From: JAFNAG01 sp963824985
GTDB taxonomy: Bacteria; Acidobacteriota; UBA6911
Length of the DNA: 64,000 bases
Direction: 5' to 3'
Assembly (NCBI GenBank): GCA_963824985.1
Contig: CAWGRQ010000030.1
Span: 1 to 64,000, forward strand
The translations under genes and the position numbers were made by a program. Below, one piece after another: positions 53,019-63,870 of this stretch (position 1 is its first letter; each line of letters begins with the position of its first letter). The notes beneath the pieces were generated by a model. It was not told where the DNA came from. It saw only the letters and a program-made list of their open reading frames with translations, and made no database searches.

Positions 53019-55391
53019 TCAATTACTCTTCTTGATCATGGAGGAGACCCGGGCCAAGTTGGCTCGGGCGTGTGTGGAGTCAGGATTGAGCCTCAGGGCC
53101 TCGCGGTATTGGACAGCAGCCTCATTCAATCGCCCCAGGCCTTCGAGGGCGGCGCCGAGGTTATTGTGGGCATCGGCATCGCCGGGCTTGGACCGGAGGG
53201 CCTGTTGGTACTGAGGCACGGCATCTCCGAGCCGCCCGGTTTCCAGCAGGGCATTCCCGAGGTTAAAAAAGGCGTCGGCATAATCGGGCCTCAGATTCAC
53301 GGCTTCCCTGAAACAGGCAATGGCCTCCCCGACATTCCCCGTACCTGTCAGCGCAAAACCCAGGCTGTTATAGGCCTCGGCGAATCCTGGCTGCCGCTTA
53401 AGGGCTTCCCGGTATTCTGCGATCGCTTCCTCGCTGCGGCCCAGTTTCTGCCAGAGATTGCCGAGGTTGTAGTGGGCGTCCGCAAAATCGGGTTTGAGTC
53501 GAATCGCCTCCCGGTATTGCGTCATTGCCTCATCGTGGCGGTCCATGGCCTGAAGAACGTTCCCGAGGCTGTTGCGGGCTTCGGGAAAATCCGGCTTGAG
53601 CTGCACGGCCTGCTGGAAGTGACTTTCCGCTCCGGGTTGTCCGAGCTCGAGGCTGATCATGCCCAGGTTATAATGGGCATCTGCGTAATCCGGTCGCAGT
53701 TGAAGTGCCTGTTGGTACTGATTCCTCGCCTCCTCGATGCGGCCCACTGCCTTGAGGGCATTCCCGAGGGCGAAGTGGGCGTCGGCAAAATTCGGGTTAC
53801 GCCGCACGGCGGCTTCCAGCTGATTCAGGGCCTCCGGCCGTCCGAGTTTTTGCAGGGTAATTCCGAGGTTATAGCGGGCCTCGAAATAGTCAGGGTCGAG
53901 CCGGACGGCTTCCCGAAGCCGGATTTCGGCTTCTTCCAGGCGGCCCAGACCGCGCAAAACGCTTCCCAGGTTGTTGAGTGCATCCGGATTGTGCGGCTTG
54001 ATTTGCAGGGCTCGGTTGAAATGGGAAATCGCTTCCTCGGGGTGCGTGGCGGCTTCCAGGGTGCCCAGATTGTTGTAAGCCAGCCAGCTGGCAGGATTGC
54101 GCGCGATCGTGGCGCGATAGAGGGTCCCGGCATCGGCATACTGGCGGCTCTGGCCCCAGGCCAAAACTCCCATCAGACCTCCCGCCAGCACCGTGAGGGC
54201 GGCCCCGGCGGGACGCGCGGGAACCCGCCATCGCCGGACCAAACCCGCCAGAATGGCCGAGATCGGTGCGATCACGGCAATGCTGGCAAGATATTGGAAG
54301 TGATCCGCCACAAAAGAAAATTGAAACGGATACACGTTAATAAAGCCGAGTGCGGGAAAGAGCGTCCCGATGAACAGCAGCAGCGCGGCCAGCGGTCCCC
54401 GCGAACGCCGGCGCATCAGCCAGAATCCGGCCAGCACCACGATCACTCCCAGAGGATAAACGTACTGCCACCAGACAGCCTGGCTTACCAGCCAGCGCGG
54501 GTAGTTAAACATGAGGTTCGCCGGCCAGAGGAGCTTGCCCAGGTAAAACCAGATCGCGCGCCCGGCGATCAGGAACCGTTCGATCAGGGTGAATTGAAAC
54601 TCCGCCCCTTGCGCGCCGATCAGCGCCCACTCGACGTAGGTCGTCAGCAAACCTCCGGCAGCCGCCAGCGCGAAGAAAGGCGCCAGCGGAAGCACATCCC
54701 GCCGCCATTCCAACCGGGCGCGCCGCCACCAGAAAACAACCAGCAGCGCCGCCGGCAACGTCGCCGTCACCGTCTTGCTCAGCAGCGCCAGCGCAAACAG
54801 GGCCAGGGCCCCGGCATAGCGGTGCCAGTCTCTGGTGTTGTCAAACTTCAGATATGTCAGGACGGCCCAAAGATAAAACACCCCGGACAGGGTATTCTTC
54901 AGCTCACTTACCCAGGCCACAGACTCCACGTGAACCGGATGCAAGGCGAAGATCACGGCCGCCAGCCAGGCTCCAGACACCGAGAGCCGTTGCAGGATCA
55001 ATGCGACCAGAAATGCCGCCAGCGCATGCAGGAGCAGGTTGAGGAGGTGATACCCGAGCATGGCATCGCCCCATAGCCGGTGCTGAAGCCAGAACACGGA
55101 ATGAACCACCGGGTAGTATTGCTGCGTGGCGCTCGGATCGAGCCAGATGCGTCCCAATCCTGCCAGGGAGCGCATCCCGGGGGGCGTGATGTGGCCGTCG
55201 TCATCCCAAAGCATGCCGCCATGCCAGGCGGGAGCGTAGGCCGCCAGTATCGCCAGCAGCAACGCCGGCAGCAAAATCCAGATTCCCGTGCGTTTCCGTT
55301 GACGGATGTCGGGGCTGCGGTCATCACTCGGCCCGGGTCGCGTGCGCGGCCGGGATTGGGATGGGGTGGGCTTACGTTTTCTGGCACTCAT
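53019..55391 (-). CDS. TMTC-like membrane protein with ten TPR repeats
   Basis: About 790 residues. The N-terminal ~390 residues are a multi-pass membrane domain of the TMTC/PMT-like kind: DDDGHITPPGM after the first helix (the DD acceptor/donor motif), ALHPVHVESVAWVSELKNTL, and FINVYPFQFSFVADHFQYLA. From about residue 410 there are ten consecutive 34-residue TPRs (ADAHYNLGNLWQKLGRSEEA, DAHNNLGAALEGLGRLNEAA). Such proteins are predicted O-mannosyl- or related glycosyltransferases with a TPR interaction arm, in the membrane with TPRs outside. The preferred start ATG 55,391 gives MSARKRKP; GTG 55,409 is the alternative. Confidence 0.88.
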   Translation of the reverse strand: MSARKRKPTPSQSRPRTRPGPSDDRSPDIRQRKRTGIWILLPALLLAILAAYAPAWHGGMLWDDDGHITPPGMRSLAGLGRIWLDPSATQQYYPVVHSVFWLQHRLWGDAMLGYHLLNLLLHALAAFLVALILQRLSVSGAWLAAVIFALHPVHVESVAWVSELKNTLSGVFYLWAVLTYLKFDNTRDWHRYAGALALFALALLSKTVTATLPAALLVVFWWRRARLEWRRDVLPLAPFFALAAAGGLLTTYVEWALIGAQGAEFQFTLIERFLIAGRAIWFYLGKLLWPANLMFNYPRWLVSQAVWWQYVYPLGVIVVLAGFWLMRRRSRGPLAALLLFIGTLFPALGFINVYPFQFSFVADHFQYLASIAVIAPISAILAGLVRRWRVPARPAGAALTVLAGGLMGVLAWGQSRQYADAGTLYRATIARNPASWLAYNNLGTLEAATHPEEAISHFNRALQIKPHNPDALNNLGSVLRGLGRLEEAEIRLREAVRLDPDYFEARYNLGITLQKLGRPEALNQLEAAVRRNPNFADAHFALGNALKAVGRIEEARNQYQQALQLRPDYADAHYNLGMISLELGQPGAESHFQQAVQLKPDFPEARNSLGNVLQAMDRHDEAMTQYREAIRLKPDFADAHYNLGNLWQKLGRSEEAIAEYREALKRQPGFAEAYNSLGFALTGTGNVGEAIACFREAVNLRPDYADAFFNLGNALLETGRLGDAVPQYQQALRSKPGDADAHNNLGAALEGLGRLNEAAVQYREALRLNPDSTHARANLARVSSMIKKSN

Positions 55392-55418
55392 CAGGGGGTA
55401 TTTATACACCGCAAATTT

Positions 55419-55507
55419 GGTGACAGGCTACCACTCTTTCCCCAATTTATCGGTTCTGCGGCAGATGGCTGTCGGATTTCAAATTGGGGAAAGAGCAGCC
55501 GGTCACC
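55419..55507. repeat. 27-30-bp inverted repeat between cysE and TPR genes
   Basis: The left arm (55,419-55,448) and the right arm (55,481-55,507) share a perfect CTCTTTCCCCAATTT core plus GGTGAC-x-GGCT outer parts, with a 32-bp loop. It lies 17 bp after the cysE stop and could end cysE transcription or be a REP-like element. No poly-T follows. Confidence 0.5.
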
Positions 55508-55524
55508 GATTTTGACCGGAGAGG

Positions 55525-56443
<919 letters not shown>

Positions 56444-56451
<8 letters not shown>

Positions 56452-57394
56452 GGCCGCCTCCCGCCTCGATGTCTTCGAACAACCAGGTGCTCAGGTAGCG
56501 CTCGGCGTTCGAAGGTAGAATCACGACAATCTGTTTCCCCGTATTCTCCGGCCGCCGCGCCACCTCCAGCGCAGCCACGAGCGCCGCTCCGGAGGAAATC
56601 CCCGCTGCCAAACCCTCCTCGCGCGCCGCGCGCCGGGCCATGGCGCCCGCTTCCCGGTGATCCACCTGGATGATTTCGTCAATCAACTCGGTGCGCAGAA
56701 CCGCAGGAATGAACCCGGCGCCAATCCCCTGGATTTTGTGCGGACCCGGCTTGCCCCCTGAAAGTACCGGGGAGTCCTTCGGCTCCACCGCCACGGCTCT
56801 GAATCCGGGCTTGCGCTGTTTGATGACTTCGGCAATCCCGGTTATCGTCCCTCCGGTACCAACTCCCGCCACCAGGATATCGACCCGGCCGTCGGTGTCG
56901 GCCCAGATTTCCTCCGCCGTGGTCCGTCGATGAACATCCGGATTGGCGGGATTTTTGAATTGCTGCAGCATCAGGTAATCGTCGTGGTCGGCTACCAACT
57001 GCTCCGCCTTCCGGATGGCCCCCGGCATCCCCTCTCCTCCCGGCGTCAAAATGAGCTCGGCGCCAAACACCTTGAGTAACTTGCGCCGCTCCACGCTCAT
57101 CGTGTCGGGCATGGTAAGTACCAAGCGGTATTTTTTGGCGGCACAGACCAGAGCCAGCGCAATGCCGGTGTTTCCACTCGTCGGTTCGACCAGGACCGTG
57201 TTCGCCTTGATCAATCCCTGCTTCTCGGCGGCCTCCACCATGCTCCTGCCGATCCGATCCTTGACACTGCCGCCTGGATTGGCGTACTCGAGCTCGGCCA
57301 GAACCTCGGCCACACAGCCTCGCGCAAGGCTGTGTAGACGCACAAGCGGCGTCCCGCCGATGAGTTCAACTACGCTGTCTGCAATTCCGGCCAT
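56444..57394 (-). CDS. cysK: Cysteine synthase A (O-acetylserine sulfhydrylase)
   Basis: 316 residues. PLP-dependent formation of cysteine from O-acetylserine and sulfide. PLP lysine in NPGGSVKDRIGRSMVE; substrate loop EPTSGNTGIALALVCAA; phosphate-binding GVGTGGTITGIAEV; C-terminal EEGLAAGISSGAALVAALEV. Full length. It forms a two-gene cysteine operon with cysE, in the order cysK-cysE. Confidence 0.96.
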
Positions 57395-57508
57395 TTTCCC
57401 AACCTCCGCTGAAGAACCTCATTTTGCGCCCCCCGGACGCACTCTAATCCTACCGTAAGCGTTAGAGTCATGCAAGGCGGGGCAGTTTTGGCTGGAAATC
57501 GCCGCGGC

Positions 57509-59791
57509 TCAAAATTCCAGGACGAAGCCGGCCGTGGGCAGGAGTGGCAGGAGCGAGTCTCGCGCCATCGAAACCTTGCGCGTCGTTGTGTTTACGCTGT
57601 TGGTCTGATCATAGCGGAGGTTTTCGCGATTGAAGAGGTTGAGCACTTCGATATATAGCGACAGCTTGCTGCGCTTAAAATAGAACGCTTTGCTGCAGCG
57701 CAGGTCGACGCGGCTGTACCAGGGGAGACGCACGTCGTTGCGCGCCGTGGTCAAGTAGAAATCCGCGCCTCTTTGCTCAAAATACCCGGGGTAAGGGAAT
57801 CCGCTCCCCAGGCGCGCCTTGAGGCTCAGACTCCAGCTTTCCGAAAATCGATAGCTGCCGTACACATTGATGGTGTGCCGCTGATCGAACTCGCTGTTGT
57901 AAGTTTCACCCGTCACCAGGTCCCTGCGCCTGGTGAGGGCATAGGCGTAAGAGATCCAGCCGGCCAGCCGGTTGGCGCTGCGCCGCTGGAGAAAAACTTC
58001 AAAGCCGCGCGCATAGCCACGCAGTGCGTTATCGTAATGGAAATTAAGGTCGGGAGCGGTTACTTTGCCATTGACCAGTCGGAACAGGCGGTCGCGCGTG
58101 CGCACGAGGTTCGACTCTTCTTTGTCGAAGAGCTCGATGCGGATCCGCGTATTCCGGCTCAGGAGCCGCTCATATCCGAGGATGGCAGCCCGCGCCATTT
58201 CGGCGCGCAGCCCGGGGTCCCCGTTGCGGCCGAGGACCGGAACGACTTCCGGGAATTGGCTGAAAACGCCCCAGCCGGCATCCAGTTTGTTGTAGCCGCC
58301 CCAGCGCCATTCCAGCGAAAGTCGCGGATGAACCAGCACCTGCCCCGTCAGTCCGGTACCGTCGAGTCGTGCGCCGACGATGGCAACGATCTTTCCCTCA
58401 AGAATGTTCCATCGGTCCTGGAAATATGCCGCGTGCTGCCAATAGCGTCCTCTGGCGCTGTCGAAATCGACGAACTGGCGGAGGCTGTAATTGTAACGGC
58501 GGTCGAGCACGTTGCTCGTGGTGTACCTCGACAGGAGCCCCGACTCAAACCGGTGTTTCGGCGTAATCTGCCGGCTGAGATCGCCCCGGACGGCAGCTTC
58601 CGTGTAGGCGCCATCGTCCAGCACCTTATCTTCCTTGTTCCGGTTGGTAAAAGATTCGCGGATGAGGTAGGCCCGGGATTCCCAGTACCACTTCGGGCCG
58701 GGCGCCCAGGTCCAGGAAACATTGGCAACCGCAACATTGTTCCCGCCGTCGATGATGCTGGTAATGCCTCGATTGGAGGGATTGCGCGACAGATCCGATC
58801 TTCCCCAGATGATCGATGCGCCGAGACGATGCCGGTCATTGAGATTGTAGGCCAGTTTACCCTGGACATCGGTGAAACCGAGATCGATGTCGCTTTCGGA
58901 GCCCAGCCTGCGGATCAGGTAGCCGGCATAGCTCTTGCGCGCCGACACGATCCACGCCCCCTTCTTCTGCGCATCGAGCGGGCCTTCGGCCACTATGGCC
59001 GCGTTGCTGCCGCTTATGGATAGCCTCATTCGGGGTCGATCGCGGCTCCCTTCCCGAGTGACAATGTCGAGAAACGACGCCGTGCGATCGCCATACTTGG
59101 CGGAAAATCCGCCGGAATAGAGGGCCATGCTCTCGACCAGGTCCCCGTTCAGGATTGTGACCGATCCCGAGGGATCCGGGGTTCCCTGGAGAGTGTGGGC
59201 CAGGCCGTGAGTGAGCACTCCATCCACCATGATCCCGTTGTTGCCGAACCCGCCTCCCCGCACGGAATAGGAGGCGTTGAAGTCATCGCCGGTGGCGACT
59301 CCCGGGAGTGTTTGCACCGAACGCATGGGATCATCGATCAAAACCCCCGCGAGGTTTCTGATTTCCGTTCCGGTCAGGGCGATCTGAGACGTCGCTGCCT
59401 TTTCGACCTCCTCGAAGACCGGGGCTGTCACCACCACTGTCTCGCGGATGGTTGCGGCTTCCTGGCCGAGGCTGAATACAATCTCTTTCGAATCCTCATT
59501 TTCCAGGCGGATCTCTTTTTTAAGCAGCCGGTACCCGATCGTGGATATGTGCATCGTGTAGTTCCCTGCCGGAATGCCGACAAGGCTGAACGACCCCTTA
59601 TCATCCGTTACCGCCTGCAGGTCCGAAGGGCGCAGCACAATTTTGACCTTACGCAGGGGCTCTCCGGTCGCCTGGTCAACCACGCGCCCTGTGATGGTTG
59701 CGCCGCCGTGGGCAAGCAGCATGGACGGCAACAGGATGAGTGCCGCGATGAGACAGGTCGGGGAGTGACAACTGGCTTTACGATTCATCAT
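57509..59791 (-). CDS. TonB-dependent receptor with carboxypeptidase-regulatory-like domain
   Basis: 760 residues. Signal peptide (TCLIAALILLPSMLLAHG), then a carboxypeptidase-D-like regulatory domain (ITGRVVDQATGEPLRKVKIV, GIPAGNYTMHISTIGYRLLK, about 25-110). The plug domain has VRGGGFGNNGIMVDGVLTHG, with a TonB-box-like ETVVVTAPV before it, followed by a 22-strand-type barrel ending in FNRENLRYDQTNSVNTTTRK and a C-terminal aromatic (FVLEF), typical of outer-membrane proteins. The substrate cannot be read from sequence; receptors with this regulatory domain often import polysaccharide fragments or siderophores. No SusD partner is adjacent. Confidence 0.94.
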   Translation of the reverse strand: MMNRKASCHSPTCLIAALILLPSMLLAHGGATITGRVVDQATGEPLRKVKIVLRPSDLQAVTDDKGSFSLVGIPAGNYTMHISTIGYRLLKKEIRLENEDSKEIVFSLGQEAATIRETVVVTAPVFEEVEKAATSQIALTGTEIRNLAGVLIDDPMRSVQTLPGVATGDDFNASYSVRGGGFGNNGIMVDGVLTHGLAHTLQGTPDPSGSVTILNGDLVESMALYSGGFSAKYGDRTASFLDIVTREGSRDRPRMRLSISGSNAAIVAEGPLDAQKKGAWIVSARKSYAGYLIRRLGSESDIDLGFTDVQGKLAYNLNDRHRLGASIIWGRSDLSRNPSNRGITSIIDGGNNVAVANVSWTWAPGPKWYWESRAYLIRESFTNRNKEDKVLDDGAYTEAAVRGDLSRQITPKHRFESGLLSRYTTSNVLDRRYNYSLRQFVDFDSARGRYWQHAAYFQDRWNILEGKIVAIVGARLDGTGLTGQVLVHPRLSLEWRWGGYNKLDAGWGVFSQFPEVVPVLGRNGDPGLRAEMARAAILGYERLLSRNTRIRIELFDKEESNLVRTRDRLFRLVNGKVTAPDLNFHYDNALRGYARGFEVFLQRRSANRLAGWISYAYALTRRRDLVTGETYNSEFDQRHTINVYGSYRFSESWSLSLKARLGSGFPYPGYFEQRGADFYLTTARNDVRLPWYSRVDLRCSKAFYFKRSKLSLYIEVLNLFNRENLRYDQTNSVNTTTRKVSMARDSLLPLLPTAGFVLEF

Positions 59792-59854
59792 CGCCTGGGT
59801 GCTCTCCCATGGTTCGCGCTAATCAAGTTTCAGTCACGAAACTCGCAAAACACC

Positions 59855-60005
59855 GTAGGGGCGACCGGCAGGTCGCCCGCGGAACGACCAACCAAATGTC
59901 GGACAAATGTAATTATTAGGAATCCAATCAATTGAAAACGCTTTGCTTCCATCGCATTTGCCTCAATATATGCAGATCCTCGGGCGACCTGCCGGTCGCC
60001 CCTAC
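59855..60005. repeat. Small MITE-like element with perfect 25-bp terminal inverted repeats
   Basis: The arms at 59,855-59,879 and 59,981-60,005 are perfect inverted repeats containing GTAGGGGCGACCGGCAGGTC, around ~100 bp of AT-richer sequence (151 bp in all). This GGGGCGACC type of repeat is widespread in bacterial genomes. No coding capacity. The rest of 59,792-60,284 is the divergent promoter space of the TonB receptor and the BNR gene, with nothing else recognised. Confidence 0.65.
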
Positions 60006-60284
60006 ATTCCATGCGTTGTCATCGGAAGGTGGGTTTCGTCTCAGAAACCAATCTAACACAAAAGCGTTGCCAGGGCTGCGGCGCAATTTTTTGGTTGAAT
60101 TGGGGGAACTTCCCTTTCGATAATGGCCTCTGAGGTGTCCATCCCCAAGGGGCCTGGACGATCCGGCAATTCTGGCTTCCGGGGGATGGCAGCCGATTCA
60201 TCATTCAATAGCAATTCGCATTCCTCAGGATGTCCTTCCGGCCGGCACATTCGGCTTTGAAATTTTTCTTAATGGAGACTACGA

Positions 60285-63200
60285 ATGAAAACCAAACTCA
60301 GGACCAGCTTCCCGGTCATTCCGGGAATGATCCTTCTGCTCGCTTTGGCGGGTTTCGTATCTGCGCAGACATCGGATCCGAATCTGATCAAAGATTACCG
60401 GTGGCGCAATATCGGTCCGGCGAACATGCAGGGGCGCATCTCCGACCTTGAGGCCCTGGACGGCGATTTCACGACGGCACTCCTGGCTGGGGCATCCGGG
60501 GGAGTCTGGAAGACCACGAATGCGGGCACGACCTGGGACCCGATATTCGAAAAATACGGCTCGGCGTCCATAGGCGACGTCGCCTTCTTCCAGAAGGATC
60601 CCAACATCATTTGGGTCGGCACCGGCGAAGAGTGTCCGCGCAACAGCGTCGCCTGGGGCGACGGCATTTACAAAACCACGGACGGAGGCAAGACATTTGC
60701 CCACATGGGACTGGAGACCACGCAGGCGATCGGACGTGTGATTACGCATCCCACCGATCCGAATGTGGTTTACGTGGCTGCGGTCGGCCATCTCTGGGGG
60801 TACACAGGGGACCGAGGCCTGTTCAAAACCGATAATGGCGGCAAGACCTGGCAGAAGCTGGCCGGCGGGCTTCCCGACGACGGCAAGACCGGCGCCATCG
60901 ACCTGGTAATGGACCCGTCCAATCCCAACATTCTCTACGTCAGTTTCTGGCAGAGGCTGCGCCAGCCCTGGAGATTTGATTCGGGCGGCCCTAATGGCGG
61001 AATCTTCAAGACCATCGATGGGGGCAAAACCTGGAAGAAGCTCGCCAAAGGCCTCCCGGCCGGCGATACGGGAAGAATCGGCATTGCCATTTCCCGCAGC
61101 AATCCCAAAGTTCTTCAGATCATCGTTGAGAGCAGCTTCCAGCCCAGCGGCCGCGGGCAGGGTAACCAGGCGCAACCGAATCCGGACTACGCCGACATGA
61201 CCAAACTCGGCTCAGGCATCTATCGTTCCGAAGACGCCGGTGAATCCTGGATGTTCGTGAACCGGATGAACAACCGGCCGTTTTATTACAGCCACATCTA
61301 CCTCAACCCTGTGGATGACCGGATCGTCTACGTGGCGGCGACCAACCTGGCCTATTCGGAGGACAAAGGGAAAACCTTTCAGACAGTTCAGGGGCTGCAC
61401 CCGGATTTCCACGCCATGTGGTTTGACCCGACTAATAAAAAACGATATTACTGCGGTCAGGACGGGGGGGCGGCCCTGACTCACGACCATGGCAAGTCGT
61501 TCATTTTTTTCGACAATGTCTGTCTGGCCCAGTTCTACGCGGTAAGCACAGATATGAGGGATCCTTATTACGTTTATGGCGGCCTGCAGGACAACGGCAC
61601 CTGGGGTGGCCCCTCTATGAGCCGGGAAGGGACGATTCTGACCGACTTCTGGTTCAACATCGGCGGTGGCGACGGTTTCCACACCCAGAATGACCCATCC
61701 GACTGGCGCACGGTCTACGGCGAAAGCCAGGGCGGGGCCCTGCAGAGAACGAATGTCGAAACACGCGAATCGCGGAGCATCAGGCCGCGCGGACAGGACA
61801 ATATCCTCAATTATGCCGACTACTACCCCTCTGCAGCCGCGGGGCAGCCCCAGGGAGGCCGCGGGGGCGCACCGGGCCAGGGCGGAGGCGGCGGGGGGCG
61901 GGGCGGATCGCCTCTCCGCTTCAACTGGAGCACGCCAATCCTGATTTCTCCGCACAATCCTCAGACCATCTACTTTGCGGGGAATCATGTTTTCAAGTCG
62001 CTGGATCGCGGCGATCACTGGCAGATCGTCAGCCCCGACTTGACCACCAACGACAAGACCAAATACGGCCAGCCCAACGGCGGGCTGACCCCGGAAAACA
62101 CCGGGGCCGAAACCCACTGCACGATTATTACGATCGCGGAATCGCCTCTGATTCCGGGGCTGCTCTGGGCCGGAACTGATGATGGGAACGTGCAGGTAAC
62201 GCGTAATAGTGGCGCCACATGGACCAACGTCCGGGAAAACGTCCCCGGTGTGCCGAAGAGCCTGTGGGTGAGCCGGGTCGAGGCGTCTCATTTCGACGCC
62301 GGAACCTGTTACCTGACCTTCGACGGCCATCGGAGCGACGACTTCAAACCCTGGGTCTTCAAGACGACGGACTACGGTACGACTTGGACCAGTATTGCCG
62401 GCAATCTCCCCGATGGGCAGCCCGCATACGTAATCCGTGAGGATCCGAAGAACAGGAATCTGCTCTTCCTCGGCACCGAGTTTGCGGTCTTCTTCTCCAG
62501 GAACGGCGGGCAGGCATGGACCAATCTCACGTTGAACATGCCCACGGTCGCCTTCCACGACCTGTTGATCCATCCGAGGGACAATGATCTGATCGCCGCC
62601 ACGCATGGGCGCGGCTTCTGGATCCTGGATGACATTTCCGCCCTCGAGCAGACCACGGCCACGGTCGCGGATTCGGATTCGTTTCTATATGAAAACCAGC
62701 GGCCCGGAACCCAATGGCTGCGCATTCAGCGGGGCGGATATGGCCGCGGGGATCTGTATTTCCAGGGCGAGAATCCCCCGCCGGGGGCACTGGTTCATTA
62801 TTATTTGAAGAGCAAGCCAGCCGACCCGGCAACCATCGAAATCTCCGATGCCACCGGCCAGCTCAAGACCAGCTATATCCTGGATGACGCCGAACCCGGG
62901 ATCAACCGGCTGGCATGGGATTTCCGGTTCGATCCTCCTGCGGCACAGGTGCAGGCGCAGGCAGCCACCCTGCGCGATCAACTCGAAACCGCAGCCAAGA
63001 GGAATGATCTGACCCCTGAGCAGCGCGATCTGCTGCAAAAGGCTCAAAAGCAGCTGGGTCAATTCGGGAGCAATTACCGGAAGATTACCGAGCTGCAGAG
63101 GATCGCCGGACAGTTGACCGGACCCGGCGGCGGCCGGGGAGGGATGGGCGGTTTCGGTGGTGGATTTGGCGGCCGTGGCGGCGCCAACATGGCTGAACCC

Positions 63201-63293
63201 GGCACCTACGCGGTAAGGCTGACCGTAAACGGCAAGACGAGCGTCGGCACCATTAGCGTCCGGCTCGATCCGGTTCAATCCGAAACCAGGTAA
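60285..63293 (+). CDS. Secreted BNR/sortilin-like beta-propeller protein
   Basis: 1,002 residues. Signal peptide (PGMILLLALAGFVSA), then repeated propeller blades with BNR/Asp-box motifs: GVWKTTNAGTTWDPI, GIYKTTDGGKTFAHM, GLFKTDNGGKTWQKL, GIFKTIDGGKTWKKL, GIYRSEDAGESWMFV, then VTRNSGATWTNVRENV, VFKTTDYGTTWTSIA and VFFSRNGGQAWTNL: two beta-propellers of the sortilin/VPS10 kind. A Gly-rich linker lies near 530-550 and again near the C-terminus, ending in a small beta domain (VRLTVNGKTSVGTISVRLDP). Large secreted proteins like this are abundant in Acidobacteriota, often predicted glycosyl hydrolases, but no catalytic site is evident. Confidence 0.9.
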   Translation: MKTKLRTSFPVIPGMILLLALAGFVSAQTSDPNLIKDYRWRNIGPANMQGRISDLEALDGDFTTALLAGASGGVWKTTNAGTTWDPIFEKYGSASIGDVAFFQKDPNIIWVGTGEECPRNSVAWGDGIYKTTDGGKTFAHMGLETTQAIGRVITHPTDPNVVYVAAVGHLWGYTGDRGLFKTDNGGKTWQKLAGGLPDDGKTGAIDLVMDPSNPNILYVSFWQRLRQPWRFDSGGPNGGIFKTIDGGKTWKKLAKGLPAGDTGRIGIAISRSNPKVLQIIVESSFQPSGRGQGNQAQPNPDYADMTKLGSGIYRSEDAGESWMFVNRMNNRPFYYSHIYLNPVDDRIVYVAATNLAYSEDKGKTFQTVQGLHPDFHAMWFDPTNKKRYYCGQDGGAALTHDHGKSFIFFDNVCLAQFYAVSTDMRDPYYVYGGLQDNGTWGGPSMSREGTILTDFWFNIGGGDGFHTQNDPSDWRTVYGESQGGALQRTNVETRESRSIRPRGQDNILNYADYYPSAAAGQPQGGRGGAPGQGGGGGGRGGSPLRFNWSTPILISPHNPQTIYFAGNHVFKSLDRGDHWQIVSPDLTTNDKTKYGQPNGGLTPENTGAETHCTIITIAESPLIPGLLWAGTDDGNVQVTRNSGATWTNVRENVPGVPKSLWVSRVEASHFDAGTCYLTFDGHRSDDFKPWVFKTTDYGTTWTSIAGNLPDGQPAYVIREDPKNRNLLFLGTEFAVFFSRNGGQAWTNLTLNMPTVAFHDLLIHPRDNDLIAATHGRGFWILDDISALEQTTATVADSDSFLYENQRPGTQWLRIQRGGYGRGDLYFQGENPPPGALVHYYLKSKPADPATIEISDATGQLKTSYILDDAEPGINRLAWDFRFDPPAAQVQAQAATLRDQLETAAKRNDLTPEQRDLLQKAQKQLGQFGSNYRKITELQRIAGQLTGPGGGRGGMGGFGGGFGGRGGANMAEPGTYAVRLTVNGKTSVGTISVRLDPVQSETR

Positions 63294-63325
63294 TCATCAA
63301 TGACCGGTTCATGAACAAGTGTCGC

Positions 63326-63353
63326 ACGGGGACGGGCTTCAGCCCGTCCCCGT
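63326..63353. terminator. Strong GC hairpin after the BNR gene
   Basis: ACGGGGACGGGCT and AGCCCGTCCCCGT form a perfect 13-bp stem with a TC loop, 32 bp after the BNR stop. No U-tract, so it is either a terminator for converging transcripts or the widespread ACGGGCTNNAGCCCGT-type repeat. Confidence 0.55.
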
Positions 63354-63483
63354 AGTTTGAGGCCCACGGGGCCGCCCCCCCGGAGTGTATACATTCCTAT
63401 GGAGTTGAGGCCCACAAGGAAGGCCTCGATTTGATTTCTACTGCAGGAAGGTCTCGGCTTGCCGCGGTTTTGCCCACTCAGAC

Positions 63484-63870
63484 TCAGGCCAAATCCAAAT
63501 CTGTCCGGCTGAAATCATCGCCGGTGCACAGCAGAGGCTGATCGGCGAGTTTGGCAGTTGCGTACGACATGCAGTCACCGAAATTCAAGGCAGCCTTGTG
63601 CCTTCCCTTGCCATATTGCAGCCAGGCATCGACGGCAACGCCATAGTGATCTTCGCCAAATGGGACGGTGGCAATCGTTGCCTCCATAAGGAACCTGGCA
63701 ATCAGAGCTCGGCTATCGCGCTGGATCCGGGCGGAAACCACGATCGCCGCTTCCGTCAATGTGGGCAAGCCAATGGCACATGCGGGCGCCGCAGCCAGTT
63801 TTTGGAGAAGCACCTCGTAACCGGGCTCCTTGAAGAGGATCGCAACGATTGCAGAGCTGTCCAGGATCAT
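63484..63870 (-). CDS. vapC: VapC-family PIN-domain toxin
   Basis: 128 residues. PIN-type RNase toxin with the conserved acidic set visible: Asp4 in MILDSSAIVAIL, Glu in LPTLTEAAIVV, Asp in ALNFGDCMSYATAKL and Asp in LLCTGDDFSRTD. Expected to cut tRNA or rRNA when the antitoxin is lost. The ATG overlaps the vapB stop as ATGA. Confidence 0.95.
   Translation of the reverse strand: MILDSSAIVAILFKEPGYEVLLQKLAAAPACAIGLPTLTEAAIVVSARIQRDSRALIARFLMEATIATVPFGEDHYGVAVDAWLQYGKGRHKAALNFGDCMSYATAKLADQPLLCTGDDFSRTDLDLA

Noticed and set aside
53007..55076. Long plus-strand open frame (689 codons) antisense to the TPR gene
   Set aside because: Mirror of the TPR repeats' codon bias; the minus-strand protein has clear domains and the plus-strand one has none.
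57773..59023. 416-codon plus-strand frame opposite the TonB receptor
   Set aside because: Antisense shadow without domain signatures.
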